64,000 nucleotides of DNA from Eurosta solidaginis (taxonomy: Eukaryota; Arthropoda; Insecta; Diptera; Tephritidae): NCBI RefSeq assembly GCF_040869045.1, contig NC_090321.1, positions 91,184,603 through 91,248,602 of the forward strand. The letters run 5' to 3'. Shown here one piece after another: positions 1 to 12,500 of the stretch. A model generated the notes under the pieces. The model did no database searches and was not told the origin of the DNA. It saw only the letters and a program-made list of their open reading frames with translations. The position numbers were made by a program, and so were the translations under genes. Numbering within the stretch: position 1 is the stretch's first letter; each line of letters opens with the position of its first letter.

Positions 1-89
1 AATATATAGTTTAACACTATATATTTATGGCGATCCTACAATCGAACCAAGGGAATTATATAAAAACAATTTTTCGTGTTATTTCTTAA

Positions 90-299
<210 letters not shown>

Positions 300-1395
300 C
301 ACGTCAGTATAGAAGAAACTGGGACATTTCTGGACTAAGAGAACAATGTAAAGAATTTGATGTCGAAGAAAATTATCAGATATATGTATATGACTCCGTT
401 GCGTTCAAATTAATTAACCAACTTTTTGGAATACTTATTTGTTTCACGGCTGCTACAATTTTATCTCCTAATGTATGGACAACGACATTATCACGTTCTA
501 TTTGGATCTTACATTCAATCTCAATATCAATTTATGATTTTAACTCCAGCATCTACCTGCCCTCAACATTTGGTGAGCAATTTTGTTCAAAATTTAACAT
601 TTTTTGAAAAATAGTACATATATATATATTTTTTTTTTTTTAATAAAGTTCGTTGTCTAAATCTTTCGTTGAACCAATTTATAAACAAAATATTCAGTAT
701 ATATTTTAATACAAATTATTGATAAAATTATTAAATATATACAAAAATGTAATTCATTTTTCTAAATTATAGTTTCGCTAAGTACATTTTAATTATGTAC
801 ACTCCTTCTCCAGTTTATTTTCAAAAATATTTATACACAATCATTATCATTTTACAACAACGACATACAAACTCCACAATACAAATAGATTCATATTCAA
901 ATAATAATCTCATTTTCAATTCGAAAATAACACAAATCACTACAAAACAAAGCAATAACTTTGATTTTTAAAATAAAATCAAACGAATTTTTACAATTTT
1001 AAAAAATCTCTAAAGATTTCTTAAAATAAATTTTATCGACATATTTTGCAAATATCAATTATTTCATATTGAAACTAAAATCATATAAAAACTCAATATT
1101 AAACTCATTAACATGACACGAATCATTGACAATTTCATATCACCCTCAAACGAATTAAGGAATCAACTTTTCATTCCTAATCAACAACTTGGACATGCAT
1201 TATGCAGAGTACAAGATATAGAAAATAATAATTTTCTATATAACTTTTAATAATTTATTTAAACTTTATTTACTTTAAAAGATATATTTGATGACTAAAA
1301 ATATTTAAAATTTTTGATAATTAACCATATACAATCTTAAAATAATAAACTTTTAAATTTAATAAAAGTATATTTATTATAAGTAGATAACCCTA
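300..1395. other. AT-rich stretch without recognised gene
   Basis: The frame beginning at 301 stays open for roughly 100 codons, but its translation matches nothing I recognise and another frame is open over 426-614. Base composition becomes very AT-rich after about 610, with a (TA)n/T-run at 617-640. No LINE, LTR or satellite signature is visible. It could be the unrecognisable remainder of whatever carried the Sec23 fragment. Confidence 0.4.
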
Positions 1396-2765
1396 CACAG
1401 ATAGAAAGATTTTTGGCAATTTCTCCCTTAATTTCCAATATAAAAACATTATACTTGGTGATATTTATTCTAATATATTGTAACGAATATGCTGCAAATC
1501 CTCTTATTTGCCCTTTTGCTAGGTTCGTATCGCTAAACTGTTGAATAAATAACTCCAATATTGAATAATGGAAAAGTGGCCTTTATTAAAATACTTCACA
1601 ATAACACTCAAACTGTGCAACGAATACCTTAATAACCAAACTGATAGCTTAAATGAAACTGACTTTCGAAATAATACTGCTATTGCTCGCTAGATATCGT
1701 CTTAGTCGTAACTGCTTGACAACTCAAATCAAACTGAATTCCAGCGCCTCTACATCTGCGGCCTTTTATACTCTCTGGTTTCCTCGTTCGCATCTTCTAG
1801 AATCTACTAGTATTGTCCTTGAGCTCTCAAAGTTCTCAGCTATAACTAAAATTGCACGCTTTTATAGCTTCTCTCATACCCCATGCTTGTATGTGTGAGC
1901 GACACTTCCCCAATTATAATTGCCTACATTTAGGAGCATCTCAAATAAGATGTCTGCATATGGTTGTGCCTTGCTTCTCAACTGCGTGTACCTACGTATG
2001 TGTGGACATAATGATTGAATTATTAATGTGAATGTTTGTAGTTTACAGTCTCTCGCGCACACATAGGCGTATAAATAACTGCATCTGTGTGTGACATCTC
2101 TCGGCTGCCTTATATATGTGTATACATGATTTGATTATTGACGTAAATATCGCTTAGCATGGCCTTAGCATCGCCTCAGTGATGGTATAGCTTAGTGATG
2201 CTAATATCCGTGACAATGTCATAGAAGATTTCAAGAAAAATCAGTTCTATCGGAACTATATATAATATATATCCCATACAACCGATAGTTCAGATAGAAA
2301 GATTTTTAGCAATTCTCCCTTAATTTCCAATATAAAAACGTTAAATTTAGTGATATTACTTAGATCGGTCCTATATGTATATAGTATATACCTATCCCAT
2401 ACAACCGATCGTTCAGATAGAAAGATTTTTGGCCATTTCTACCTTAGTTTCCAATATAAAAACATAAAACTTGGTGATATATATTCTAATATATCATAGA
2501 AGATTTCCTGTAAAATAATTTCGATCGGAGCTATATATAATATATATCACATACAACCAATCGTTCAGATAAGGGGTTTTTTGCCATTTTTGATTTTATA
2601 TTTATCTTAAAAATCTTTTAGGTATTTACATCTGTTCACTATATATTTCTTGAGTTATACATCCGATTATTTGGAGATTACGAACGGGATAAGATTATTG
2701 TTCAGCCCCATTCATGAAAGGTATGAAGTCTTCGGCATATCCGAAGACAGTCCCGTCCTCACTTG
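1396..2765 (-). mobile_element. Helentron/DINE-like element, family 2, fragment
   Basis: The terminal part of the element whose longer copies sit at 24.5-28.6 kb, here reversed. At 2700-2765 it has the family end: CATTCATGAAAGGTAT (subterminal repeat), a perfect stem GTCTTCGG-CATAT-CCGAAGAC at about 2730-2750, and the tail ACTTGTTTTTT. Before this lie about three diverged satellite-type units built on 'cagatagaaagattttt', 'cccatacaaccgat' and 'ttccaatataaaaac'. The far end is missing or unrecognisable. A solo LTR (1479-2215) is inserted in one unit. Confidence 0.55.
1479..2215 (-). mobile_element. Solo LTR of Gypsy-2 family
   Basis: About 737 bp running from TGTAACGAATATGC to ATATCCGTGACA, alignable along its length with the LTRs at 40968-41698 and 44011-44735. 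The flanks are ATAT (left) and ATGT (right). An uninterrupted copy of the target is present at about 2474-2505 (TTCTAATATATCATAGAAG), which shows that the right flank was originally ATAT. In sense orientation the LTR carries a TATAAAAG box near 1763-1770. It is probably the product of LTR-LTR recombination. Confidence 0.85.
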
Positions 2766-3333
2766 TTTTTTACTTTAGATCACTATATTAATTAAAAATA
2801 AATAAAAATAGAGAAAGCTAAATGATTTACTTCTGTTCCGTTTTGAGGTGATCATAATGTGAATTGTTTTTATTTCCCTTTCAAATTTATCAGAGTTTCT
2901 ATTAAACTTATGGCCATTCCAAATAAGGTCAACTGACCTAGAAGTATTGCACCGTCATTAGTCCTTGATACGTGCGCAAAGTTTCAAATAAACGTATGGC
3001 CATTTGAAGTAGTCATAAGATCAATTGACTTTATGTTCCTTGAGTTTATGTCACCCAATTATCAACTAATTGCACTTTCATCGGTCCTGCATTCGTGTGC
3101 AAAGCTTCAAATTAATCAAATTTCTGGAAGATTCCATATTACATATGTACATACATAAATACAACCCAAACTAAAAATTAGGGAAAATTACATCTGAAGA
3201 AATATTTGGCAAGATGAAAATATGTAGCTATAATGTGTGCAAGTTTTTTTAATTCCTGTGGTTTTTTCTGTCATAATAAACATAGATTAAATAAATAGAT
3301 GAACAGGCAAGTAAATACAAGATCATAAATTAT
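2766..3333. other. Non-coding; two-copy direct repeat
   Basis: No gene. Two diverged copies of a segment of about 120 bp lie in direct order: ATTGCACCGTCATTAGTCCT (near 2946) and ATTGCACTTTCATCGGTCCT (near 3069), each followed by GTGCGCAAAG/GTGTGCAAAG-TTTCAAAT. The rest is AT-rich. Confidence 0.4.
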
Positions 3334-6300
3334 TAGAGATGGTAAAGGGGTAAATACACAAACGGTGAATACCTCGTAAATTGGTTATATATGGTAAAAA
3401 TGGTTAAATACCCAAATATTTACCCAAAAGAAGGGTAAAAATAATCGTTTGGAAAATATGGGAAACAAACTCACAAATTCAATTCAAAATGTACCCAATT
3501 TGTTCTATATTGGTGGGTAGTTATCCATTACGCTATCGGTTGAATTAGTTTTAATCTGTAATCCAGCGTTTTTCAAAAATATTTACCCAATAATACATGC
3601 CGTTGCAAAATTTTAAGTTTACCCAGTAAACATTTTAAGTCAAAAAAGGTCGGAAAAAATATCTAAATTGGAGCGTTTACAGTCGGTATGAGCTCATTTG
3701 GGAGGCCGAAACCAATGTATTTCCCTTCTTGCAATGTTCGTCCTATATGAGCCTATTAACGTATATCATTTGGGCCTAAATAAGAGTGCGACATAAGTCT
3801 TAAAAGGCGTTTAAACAGCTCATATTATAACCTACTGGAACTCTCCGGCGTCATTTTTAACTCTAATAAACTCTGATTATCTCCACCTATATGGCCTATT
3901 TATTAGGCATCGTCAGCACTTATTGGGGTTATATATAGTTCGACACACCTGGACAGAGCGTGGCAGCTTTGCGGTCAAAAAAAGAATAGCAAGGGTAACA
4001 ATAATGTACAAATGTAATTCATTTTGTATTAAAATGGAAAATTGTCGTATCAAAGTCTCAGAATTTGTTCCAAACTCGCTGTGCCGAACATAAATAGTTA
4101 ATAAATGATAATTTTTGTATGCTAGGCTAGGAGCTTTTAGACCGTTGCATAAAAGCAAAAAATTAAATTTTGTTTTACCCTCCTACGCGTTTCGACTATG
4201 TGTACCCTATAGACATTCTCTTCCCGCCATGATATAAAAGTCGTGCTTGGCGACTTTAACGCCAGGGTGGGCAAAGAAGGTGTTTTTGGTCCTACAGTCG
4301 GAAAGTTCAGCCTACACTATGAAACTTCTCCTAATGGACTGAGGCTGATTGATTTTGCCGGTGCTTGAAACATGGTTATATCCAGCATGAGGTTTATGCA
4401 TAAAAAGATACATCAAGCTACATGGCTGTTTCCTGATCGAAATACTCGCAATCAGATCGATCACGTTGTCATAGACGGACGGCATGCCTCCAGTGTTTTA
4501 GATGTGCGCACGATCCGAGGACCTAACATCGACTCGGATCATTATCTCTTTGCAGCCAAAATACGCACCCGCCTCAACGCGGCTTAAACCAAGGAACAAA
4601 AAACACAAGGAAAGCTAGATGTCGGAAAGCTTCAATCACAACAGACTGCCAATAATTTTGCAACTCGACTCTCACACCTGCTCTCTGAGAGCACAACGCA
4701 GCCTGAAGAAATACAGGAGCAGTGGGAACATATCTCCAAAGCACTCCGTGCTGCCGCCGAGGAAAAAATTCCTTCCCGGCGGCTACGGAAAAACAACTTG
4801 TACGATGAGGGATGCCGCGCTGCAACCGAAAGAAAAGGCACTGCCTACAGGGCTACGTTAAAAGCGAGCGCAACATGAGGAGTGTGTGAACGCTACCGCG
4901 AGTTAAAAAGGGAAGCGGGACGCATCCCGCAATCGACGATGATGGAATAAATGCCCCCCCCCCCTTCCTGATTATGACTAAGTCAGAATAGCAATAACCA
5001 GATTGAAAAACAACAAGGCCGCGGGCGCTGATGGATTGCCTGCGGAGGTATTCAAATACGGCGGCGAGGATTTGGTAAGGCGCATGCAGCAGCTTCTTCG
5101 CAAAATATGGGCGGACGAGTGCATGCCCGACGATTGGAATCTAAGTGTTCTTTGCCCAGTCCACAAGAAGGGGGATACTGCACCAACTATCGCGGAATCA
5201 GCCTTCTTAATATCGCATATAAGGTCCTGTCAAGTGTATTGTGCGAAAGATTGAAGCTCACCGTGAATCAACTGATTGAAGCTTATCAGTGCGGCTCCAG
5301 ACCTGGTAAATCTACCATCGATCAGATTTTCACAATGCGCCAAATCTTGGAAAAAGCCGCGAAAAAAGAATCAACACATATCACCTCTTCGTCAATTTTA
5401 AAGCCGCCTTATCAGCACGAAAAGGAGCTGCCTATATGCCGCTATGTCTGAATTTGGTTTCCCCACAAAACTTATACGGCTGTGCAAAATGACATTGAGC
5501 AACACCATCAGCTTAGTCAGAATTGGGAAGGACCTCACCGAGCTGTTCGAAACTAAACGAGGTTTCAGATAGTGTGACCCCCTATCGTGCGATTTCTTTA
5601 ATTTGATGCTGGAGAAAATTATACTAGCTGCAGAACTTAACCGCTCTGGAATAATATTCGATAAAAGCGTGCAATTACTGGCGTAAGCTGATGACATTGT
5701 TATCATCGGCCTAAACACCCGCGCCATTAGTTCTGCTTACTCCAAACTGGAAAAAGAAGCGGTAAAAATAGGTTTCGTATTGAATGAGGACAAAACGAAG
5801 TACCTGCTGTCATCGAGCAAAGAGTCAGTGCATATGCGCCTTGGCAACCACACACTGAAATAGTAAAAGACTTCGTTTATTTGGGAACCAGCATCAACAC
5901 TAGCAACAACATCAGCTCTGAAATACAGCGAAGAATCACTCTTGCCAATAAATGCTACTTTGAACTAGGTAGGCTATTGAAAAGTAAAGTCCTCTCTCGG
6001 CAAACGAAAATCATACTCTACAAGTCACTTATCGGACCCGTCCTGCTATATGGGGCAGAAGCATGGACCATGACAACAGCAGATGAAGCGGCTCTGGGAG
6101 TGTTCGAGAGAAAAGTTCTTCGAAATATTTATGGACCTCTACGCGTTGGCGATGGCAAGTACCGAAGAAGATTTAAGGACGAGCTGTACGAACTATACGC
6201 AGACATCAACATAGTCCAGCGAATTAAAACGCAGCGGCTGCGCTGGCTAGGCCATGTTATGCGATTGAAAAATGACGCTCCGGCCAAGAAAGTGTTTCTA

Positions 6301-7183
6301 TCGGAACTCGCCTATGGAAGCAGAGGTAGAGGGCGGCCTCCACTCCGTTGGAAGGACCAGGTGGAAACGATTTAAACTCCCTTGGTGTGACCAATTGGCG
6401 CCGGTTGGCAGAGAGAAGGAGCGACTGGCGCGCCTTGTTGGACGGCCATAACGGTTTAAACGGTTAAGCGCCAATTAAGTAAATAAGTAAGTAAACATTG
6501 TCTTACAGTTCTGCAGTTCAATATGGGTCCGAAAAATATCAAAAATGCTATCACCATAGAACCTTTTATGACTCCAATTTGATGAAATTATGAACAAACG
6601 AAAAATATTAAAATCAGTAAATTAGGCAGCTCCGGAATAAAAACTCAGAATTTTTTTTGCGAAAATTTGTTCTAAATAAATAATTAATTCAACTAATACT
6701 TATTTAATTTCTATCTTATCCTCATGGGAGTTTTATCACAACAATTTTCTCCCCTATGTTTTCCGCTTCGGATATATTTCAAAAATTCTTCCTAAAAGCC
6801 CTGAAGTAGTGTCATTAAAAGACTCAAAATTAGCAGTATACGATGCAAATAAGGCTCATATATGATATCGGAAAGAGGCCTGTATAAGACTTATGTTTGA
6901 GGCAAAACATGAGCATTCGCTTCAGGCTCCTGAATGAGTTCATAACAAGTGCAAACGGTCCAAAGTTCGGACTCCTTTCAGACCAATTGTTGACTCCAAG
7001 TGTTTGCTGGATTGTTTGTTTAAAATCAAAATGAAATTTTTTTAATTGCTGAATTGAATTACAAGCAGCCTCGATTCAAATGATTTTTAAATACTCAAAA
7101 AAATATAAAAAAAGGAATATTCCGGGTATTTTCCAGGTATTTACCCATAAAAATGGTAAATACCCGGTAGAGTCTCAACTCTA
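3334..7183. mobile_element. Non-autonomous hAT-like DNA transposon
   Basis: The interval begins TAGAGATGG and ends CTCAACTCTA (its complement starts TAGAGTTGAG). It is flanked by identical 8-bp copies of TAAATTAT (3326-3333 and 7184-7191), the duplication length typical of hAT elements. Both ends are crowded with GGTAAATA/TTTACC motifs in both orientations (3350-3625 and 7105-7170), as expected for transposase-binding subterminal repeats. No transposase frame is visible. A LINE (4226-6495) is nested inside. The terminal inverted repeat is short and imperfect and the target is AT-rich, so the assignment is moderate. Confidence 0.6.
4226..6495 (+). pseudogene. RTE-like non-LTR retrotransposon, 5'-truncated, dead
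   Basis: The translation gives an APE-type endonuclease ([12 protein letters not shown] near 4247, then NQIDHVVIDGR near 4450 and SDHY near 4535), and then reverse transcriptase pieces (NNKAAGADGLPAEVFKYGGE at 5006-5065, YRGISLLN near 5193, GSRPGKST near 5292). The catalytic ADD near 5685 is preceded by a stop codon in place of Tyr/Phe. The C-terminal segment 5881-6375 (LYKSLIGPVLLYGAEAW, RLRWLGHVMR, RGRPPLRW) is typical of RTE/BovB-type elements and there is no RNase H. The ORF has stops (e.g. near 4366 and 4585), frameshifts, and a deletion with a C10 run near 4955. The 3' end is a short (AAGT)n tail at about 6474-6494. Clade assignment is by family knowledge and is moderately sure. Confidence 0.8.
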
Positions 7184-7290
7184 TAAATTATAAATAAAAA
7201 ATTGTTTGAAAAAAAAATAAAATATTTTCGAAAAACAACATGATGAAGAACACGACATTTCTAAAGTAAAAAAATCAAAACAATAGCTAT

Positions 7291-7833
7291 TGTTACGAAT
7301 ATTAGCAACACTAAGGGGTACTGCCATCTCTAAGCCGATGCTAAGCAGTGACTGTATGCACATGCATAAATCAATCATGTATCTACATAAACGAATAAAT
7401 CATTATGTCTGCACATATGTACGTACACGCAGCAGAGAAGAGATACGCAAACACATGCAGATATCTTATCTGAGATGCTCCCAAAAGTATGCAATTGTAA
7501 TTGGGGAAGTGTCGCTCACAAATAAACGCATATGAGAAGCTATATACGTGCATCTATAGTTATAATTATATGACGGTAACCAAATAAATTCTGGAAGCGC
7601 CTAGAAGATGCCACGAGGAAATCACCGAGTATAAAAGCACCAACGGTAGAGGCGCTACAGGCAGTTTTGATTAAACACGCAATTTGCCGGGCAATAGTAG
7701 AGTTATTTATTGTGAAGTACTTTAATAAAGGCCATTTTGCATTATTGAAAAGTGGAGTTATTTATCCAACAGTTTAGTGATTCGAACTTAGTAGAAGGTT
7801 GCAAATAAGAGGATTTGCAGTAAATTCGTTACA
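7291..7833 (+). mobile_element. Solo LTR related to Gypsy-2 (33-kb subtype)
   Basis: 543 bp from TGTTACGAATATTAGC to AAATTCGTTACA, colinear with the LTRs at 33112-33655 and 35777-36320. A TATAAAAG box lies at 7630-7637. The flanks are CTAT and ATAT, agreeing at three of four bases, so an old 4-bp target duplication is possible. No internal Gypsy sequence follows. Confidence 0.8.
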
Positions 7834-8984
7834 ATATGTATGGAAAAAAAAAAACAAAGAACAACAGACACAAATCGAGCAAACATTTTGCTTTGCACGC
7901 TCAGATTTGTAGCTTATAAAGCAAAAATTTCCCAAAGTTTGAGTATCAGAATAATACGTCAGTGCCTCAAAGATAAAAAAAAAAGACTCGATTCACCCAT
8001 GAAAAAGTATTAAAAACCACGCTTTTCACTTTTAAAGTTCTCCAAAATCTTTTTATCAACTTTTTTCGCCATAAAGATCGTTAATGTAGGTATATACAAT
8101 GTATATATATACAATGTGTATACATACATATGTATGCTGCATACATGTATAAAAACCTACTGTTCAGAGTAACATCAGAGGGGCAGACAAATTAAAGGTT
8201 TGGTGGATTTGCCCATATAGTATTTATGTACATTGTATACATGCTTGTATGTGTAAACATATGTGCTACAATGCATTTTCCCTTAAAGTAGGTTAGAGTT
8301 GTGTTAATTTTGCATTTTTCGTGAAAATTTATTGCCACGTGACTGCTTAAATATGAATGAATGTGTTTGTATGGGAAAGCAGCATGTTGCATGCAACCCA
8401 CGACTGCAACTGCAGCCATGTGTGCATTTAATAGGCACACACGCACTTCCTAACTTACAACCAAGCTGCTTGAGTATTATTTAATGCGTGCAACATAAAT
8501 TTAATACAAAATATTTTGCATTGCATTTTAAGCTGTCTTCTTCTTCCGTTTCCAACTTTCCGACAAGTTCATATTTCCCATACGTAAGCACCACAGGTGC
8601 TTTCTGTGTGCATTTGTGACAAGCTGTTGTTAGTTTCTTTGAAGCAGAAACCAAAATATTTATTTAATCGTATTCAGAACACAGAAGAAATGATTTAAGA
8701 ATGCAATATTGTAATATTCGTCTTGGCAGCGTTCCATCTATTCTTCGTTTATTAATCCCATTCCACAGCAAATAGAATTTCAAATTTAGCCCTAGCAATT
8801 AGCTGTCAAGTGTTTCACTTTAGTTTGCTGCATACATTTTGTCAGTTTAGAAGTCTATGCCTCCTGCACAGTTATTTAAGAATGGGCTGCTAAAAGCTTA
8901 AGGAATTTAAAGTATTGCGATTTATGACTTTTACCCCTCTTAGGTACGTATATAAGGCACGCATTTTTTCGCGGCTAGCAAGTT
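7834..8984. other. Non-coding; (TA/CATA)-rich microsatellite
   Basis: No gene recognised. An A run occurs at about 7847-7855, and a TATACA/CATA-rich stretch lies at about 8085-8150. The remainder is unique-looking, AT-rich DNA. Confidence 0.4.
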
Positions 8985-9560
8985 CTTGTCCTCAACTATA
9001 GTGCGATTGAGAGTGGTCTGGGAGTGCCTGGCCTCGTTTGCGATTGCATCGAGCTATTTTATGATTAAGATTATCTGTAACCCGCGTAACAGTGATATCC
9101 CAGGCAAGTGTCAAAAGGGTCTCTTAGCCCGAGTCGGTACAAGTGAATTGGATGAATATGGTTCTAGGGATTCCGGGACTCCTTCTGCCACCTGTAGTCC
9201 GCGTCTGCATAGATGGGCCTAGAGTCAGCTCAGTGAGCGTTGGGCGGACACTGCCTTTTGCAGTGTAGCTAGGTCTTTCTGGCTGGAAGCGAACGGCGGG
9301 AAGTCTACCGAAATAATTGGGTTCACTAAGGCTCATCTACCAATGGTTATTGGGGGTTTGGCAGGGCACTATCCAATGGTATCCCATGTGGTAAGTCTCA
9401 ATATACTGCAAACCACATTCTGCTGCAGGAGGATGAATAATTTCCCCAAAACCTGTTGGCATTTACTAAACTTGTATCACTACTAATATACTATTAGAGG
9501 TAGATTTCTACTACAATTTTCGCTGAAAAAGAATTGAATTATTCCCCGTTTTCCGTACTT
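8985..9560 (+). pseudogene. Non-LTR retrotransposon RNase H and 3' end fragment
   Basis: The translation over 8986-9222 and its continuation resembles the RNase H domain and following C-terminal region of I/R1/LOA/Jockey-type LINEs: VWECLASF-IASS, a degraded GHSDIPGN (here NSDIPGK), LLARVGTSELDEYG, then after a stop at 9220-9222 QLSERWA, ARSFW and KSTEIIGFTKAHL, and finally a HAVRLNIL-like segment near 9390. The segment to about 9560 is its 3' untranslated end, because the same block recurs in reverse at 45097-45175. Stops and substitutions show that it is dead. It abuts the Helentron-like element at 9582. Confidence 0.7.
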
Positions 9561-9581
9561 CGTAAAATCAGCCCTCCCATA

Positions 9582-12500
9582 TTTTTATACTCAGTTGAGC
9601 AGAGCTCACAGAGTATATTAACTTTGATTGCATAACGGTTGGTTGTACAGGTATAAAGGAATCGCGATAGATATAGACTTCCATATATCAAAATCATCAG
9701 TATCGAAAAAAAAATTCGATTGAGCCATGTCCGTCCGTCCGTCCGTCCGTTAACACGATAACTTGAGTAAATTTTGAGGTATCTTGATGAAATTTGGTAT
9801 GTAGGTTCCTGGGCACTCATCTCAGATCGCTGTTTAAAATGAACGATATCGGACAATAACCACGCCCACTTTTTCGATATCGAAAATTTCGAAAAATCGA
9901 AAAAGTGCGATAATTCATTACCAAATACACATTAAGCGATGAAACTTGGGAGGTGAGTTGAGCTTATGACGCAGAATAGAAAACTAGTAAAATTTTGAAC
10001 AATGGGCGTGGCACCGCCCACTTTTAAATGAAGGTAATTTAGAAGTTTTGCAAGCTGTAATTTGGCAGTCGTTGAAGATATCATGATGAAGTTTGGCAGG
10101 AATGTTACTCTTAATACTTTATGTCTGCTTACTAAAAATTAGCAAAATCGGAGAACGACCACGCCCACTTTTTAAAAAAAAATTTTTTTTAATTCAACTT
10201 TTAAAAGAAAAGTTAATATCTTTACAGGATATAAGTAAATTATGCCAAAATTCAACTCCAGTAATGATATGGTGCAACAAAATACAAAAATAAAAGAAAA
10301 TTTCAAAATGGGGGTGGCTCCGCCCTTTTTCATTTAATTTGTCTAGGATGCTTTTAATTCATTGCGAAATTTGGTAGAGGCTTAGCTCGTAGGTCGATAA
10401 CTGTTTTCTGTGAAAAAGGGCGAAATCGGTTGAAGCCACGCCCAGTTTTTATACACAGTCGACCGTCTGTCCTTCCGCTCGGCCTTTAACACGATAACTT
10501 GAGCAAAAATCGATATATCTTTACTAAACTCAGTTCACGTACTTATCTGAACTCACTTTGTATTGGTGTAAAAAATGGCCGAAATCCGACTATGACCACG
10601 CCCACTTTTTCGATATCGAAAATTACGAAAAATGAAAAAAAATGCCGTAATTATATACCAAATACGAAAAAAGGAACGAAACATGGTAATTGTATTGGTC
10701 TATTGACGCAAAATATAACTTTAGAAAAAACTTGGTAAAATGGGTGTGACACCTACCATATTAAGTAGAATAAAATGGAAAAGTTTTCCAGGGCGAAATC
10801 AAAAGCCCTTGGAATCTTGGAAGGAATACTGTACGTGGTATTACATATATAAATAAATTAGCGGTGCCCGACAGATGATGTTCTGGATCACACTGGTCCA
10901 CATTTTGGTAGATATCTCGAAAACGCCTTCACATATACAACTAAGGGCCACTCCCTTTTAAAACCCGCATTAATACCTTTAATTTGATACCCATATCGTA
11001 CAAACGCATTCTAGAGTCACCCCTGGTCCACGTTTATGGCGATATCTCGAAAAGGCGTCCACATATAGAACTAAGGCCCACTCCTTTTTAAAATACTCAT
11101 TAACACCTTTCATTTGATACCGATATCGTACGAAAAAATTCTAGAGTCACCCCTGGCCCACCTTTATGGCGATATTTCGAAAAGGCGTCCACCTATAGAA
11201 CTAAGGTCCACGCCCTTTTAAAATACTCATTAACACCTTTCATTTGATACCCATATCGTACAAGCAAATTCTAGAGTCACCCCTGGTCCACCTTTATGGC
11301 GATATTTCGAAAAGGCGTCCACCTATAGAACTAAGGTCCACGCCCTTTTAAGATACGCATTAACACCTTTCATTTGATACCCATATCGTACAAACAACTT
11401 CTAGGGTCACCCCTGCTCCACGCTTATGGCGATATCTCGAAAAGGCGTCCACACATAGAACTAAGGCCCACTCCTTTTTAAAATACTCATTAACACCTTT
11501 CATTTGATACCCATATCGTACAAACAAATTCTAGAGTCGCCCCTGGTCCACCTTTATGGCGATATTTCGAAAAGGCGTCCACCTATAGAACTAAGGCCCA
11601 CGCCCTTTTAAAATACTCATTAACACCTTTCATTTGATACCCATATTGTACAAACGCATTCTAGAGTCACCCCTGGTCCACCTTTATGGCGATATCTCGA
11701 AAAGGCGTCCACCTATATAATAACTAAGCCCCACGCCCTTTTAAAATACTCATTGAAACCTTTCGTTTGATACCCATATAGTACAAACAAATTCTAGAGT
11801 CACCCCTGGTCCACCTTTATGGCGATATTTCGAAAAGGCGTCCACATATAGAACTAAGGCCCACTCCTTTTTAAAATACTCATTAAAACCTTTCATTTGA
11901 TACCCATATTGTACAAACGCATTCTAGAGTCACCCCTGGTCCACTTTTATAACGATATTCCGAAAAGGCGTCCACCTATAGAACTAAAGCCCACTCCCTT
12001 TTAAAACACTTATTAACACCTTTCGTTTGATACGCATATAGTACAAACAAATTCTAGAGTCACCCCTGGTCCACCTTTATGGCGATATTTCGAAAAGGCG
12101 TCCACCTATAGAACTAAGGCCCACGTCCTTTTAAGATACTCATTAACACCTTTCATTTGATACCCATATCGTACAAACAAATTCTAGAGTCGCCCCTGGT
12201 CCACCTTTATGACGATATTTCGAAAAGGCGTCCACCTATAGAACTAAGGCCCACGTCCTTTTAAGATACTCATTAACACCTTTCATTTGATACCAATATC
12301 GTACAAACAAATTCTAGAGTCACCCCTGGTCCACGTTTATGGCGATATCTCGAAAAGGCATCCACCTATAGAACTAAGGCCTACGCCCTTTTAAAATACT
12401 CATTAACACCTTTCATTTGATACCCATATCGTACAAACAAATTCTAGAGTCACCCCTGGTCCACGTTTATGGCGATATCTCGAAAAGGCATCCACCTATA

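Noticed and set aside
426..614. Open frame after the Sec23 fragment as its continuation
   Set aside because: The translation has no Sec23 motif and a different frame is equally open.
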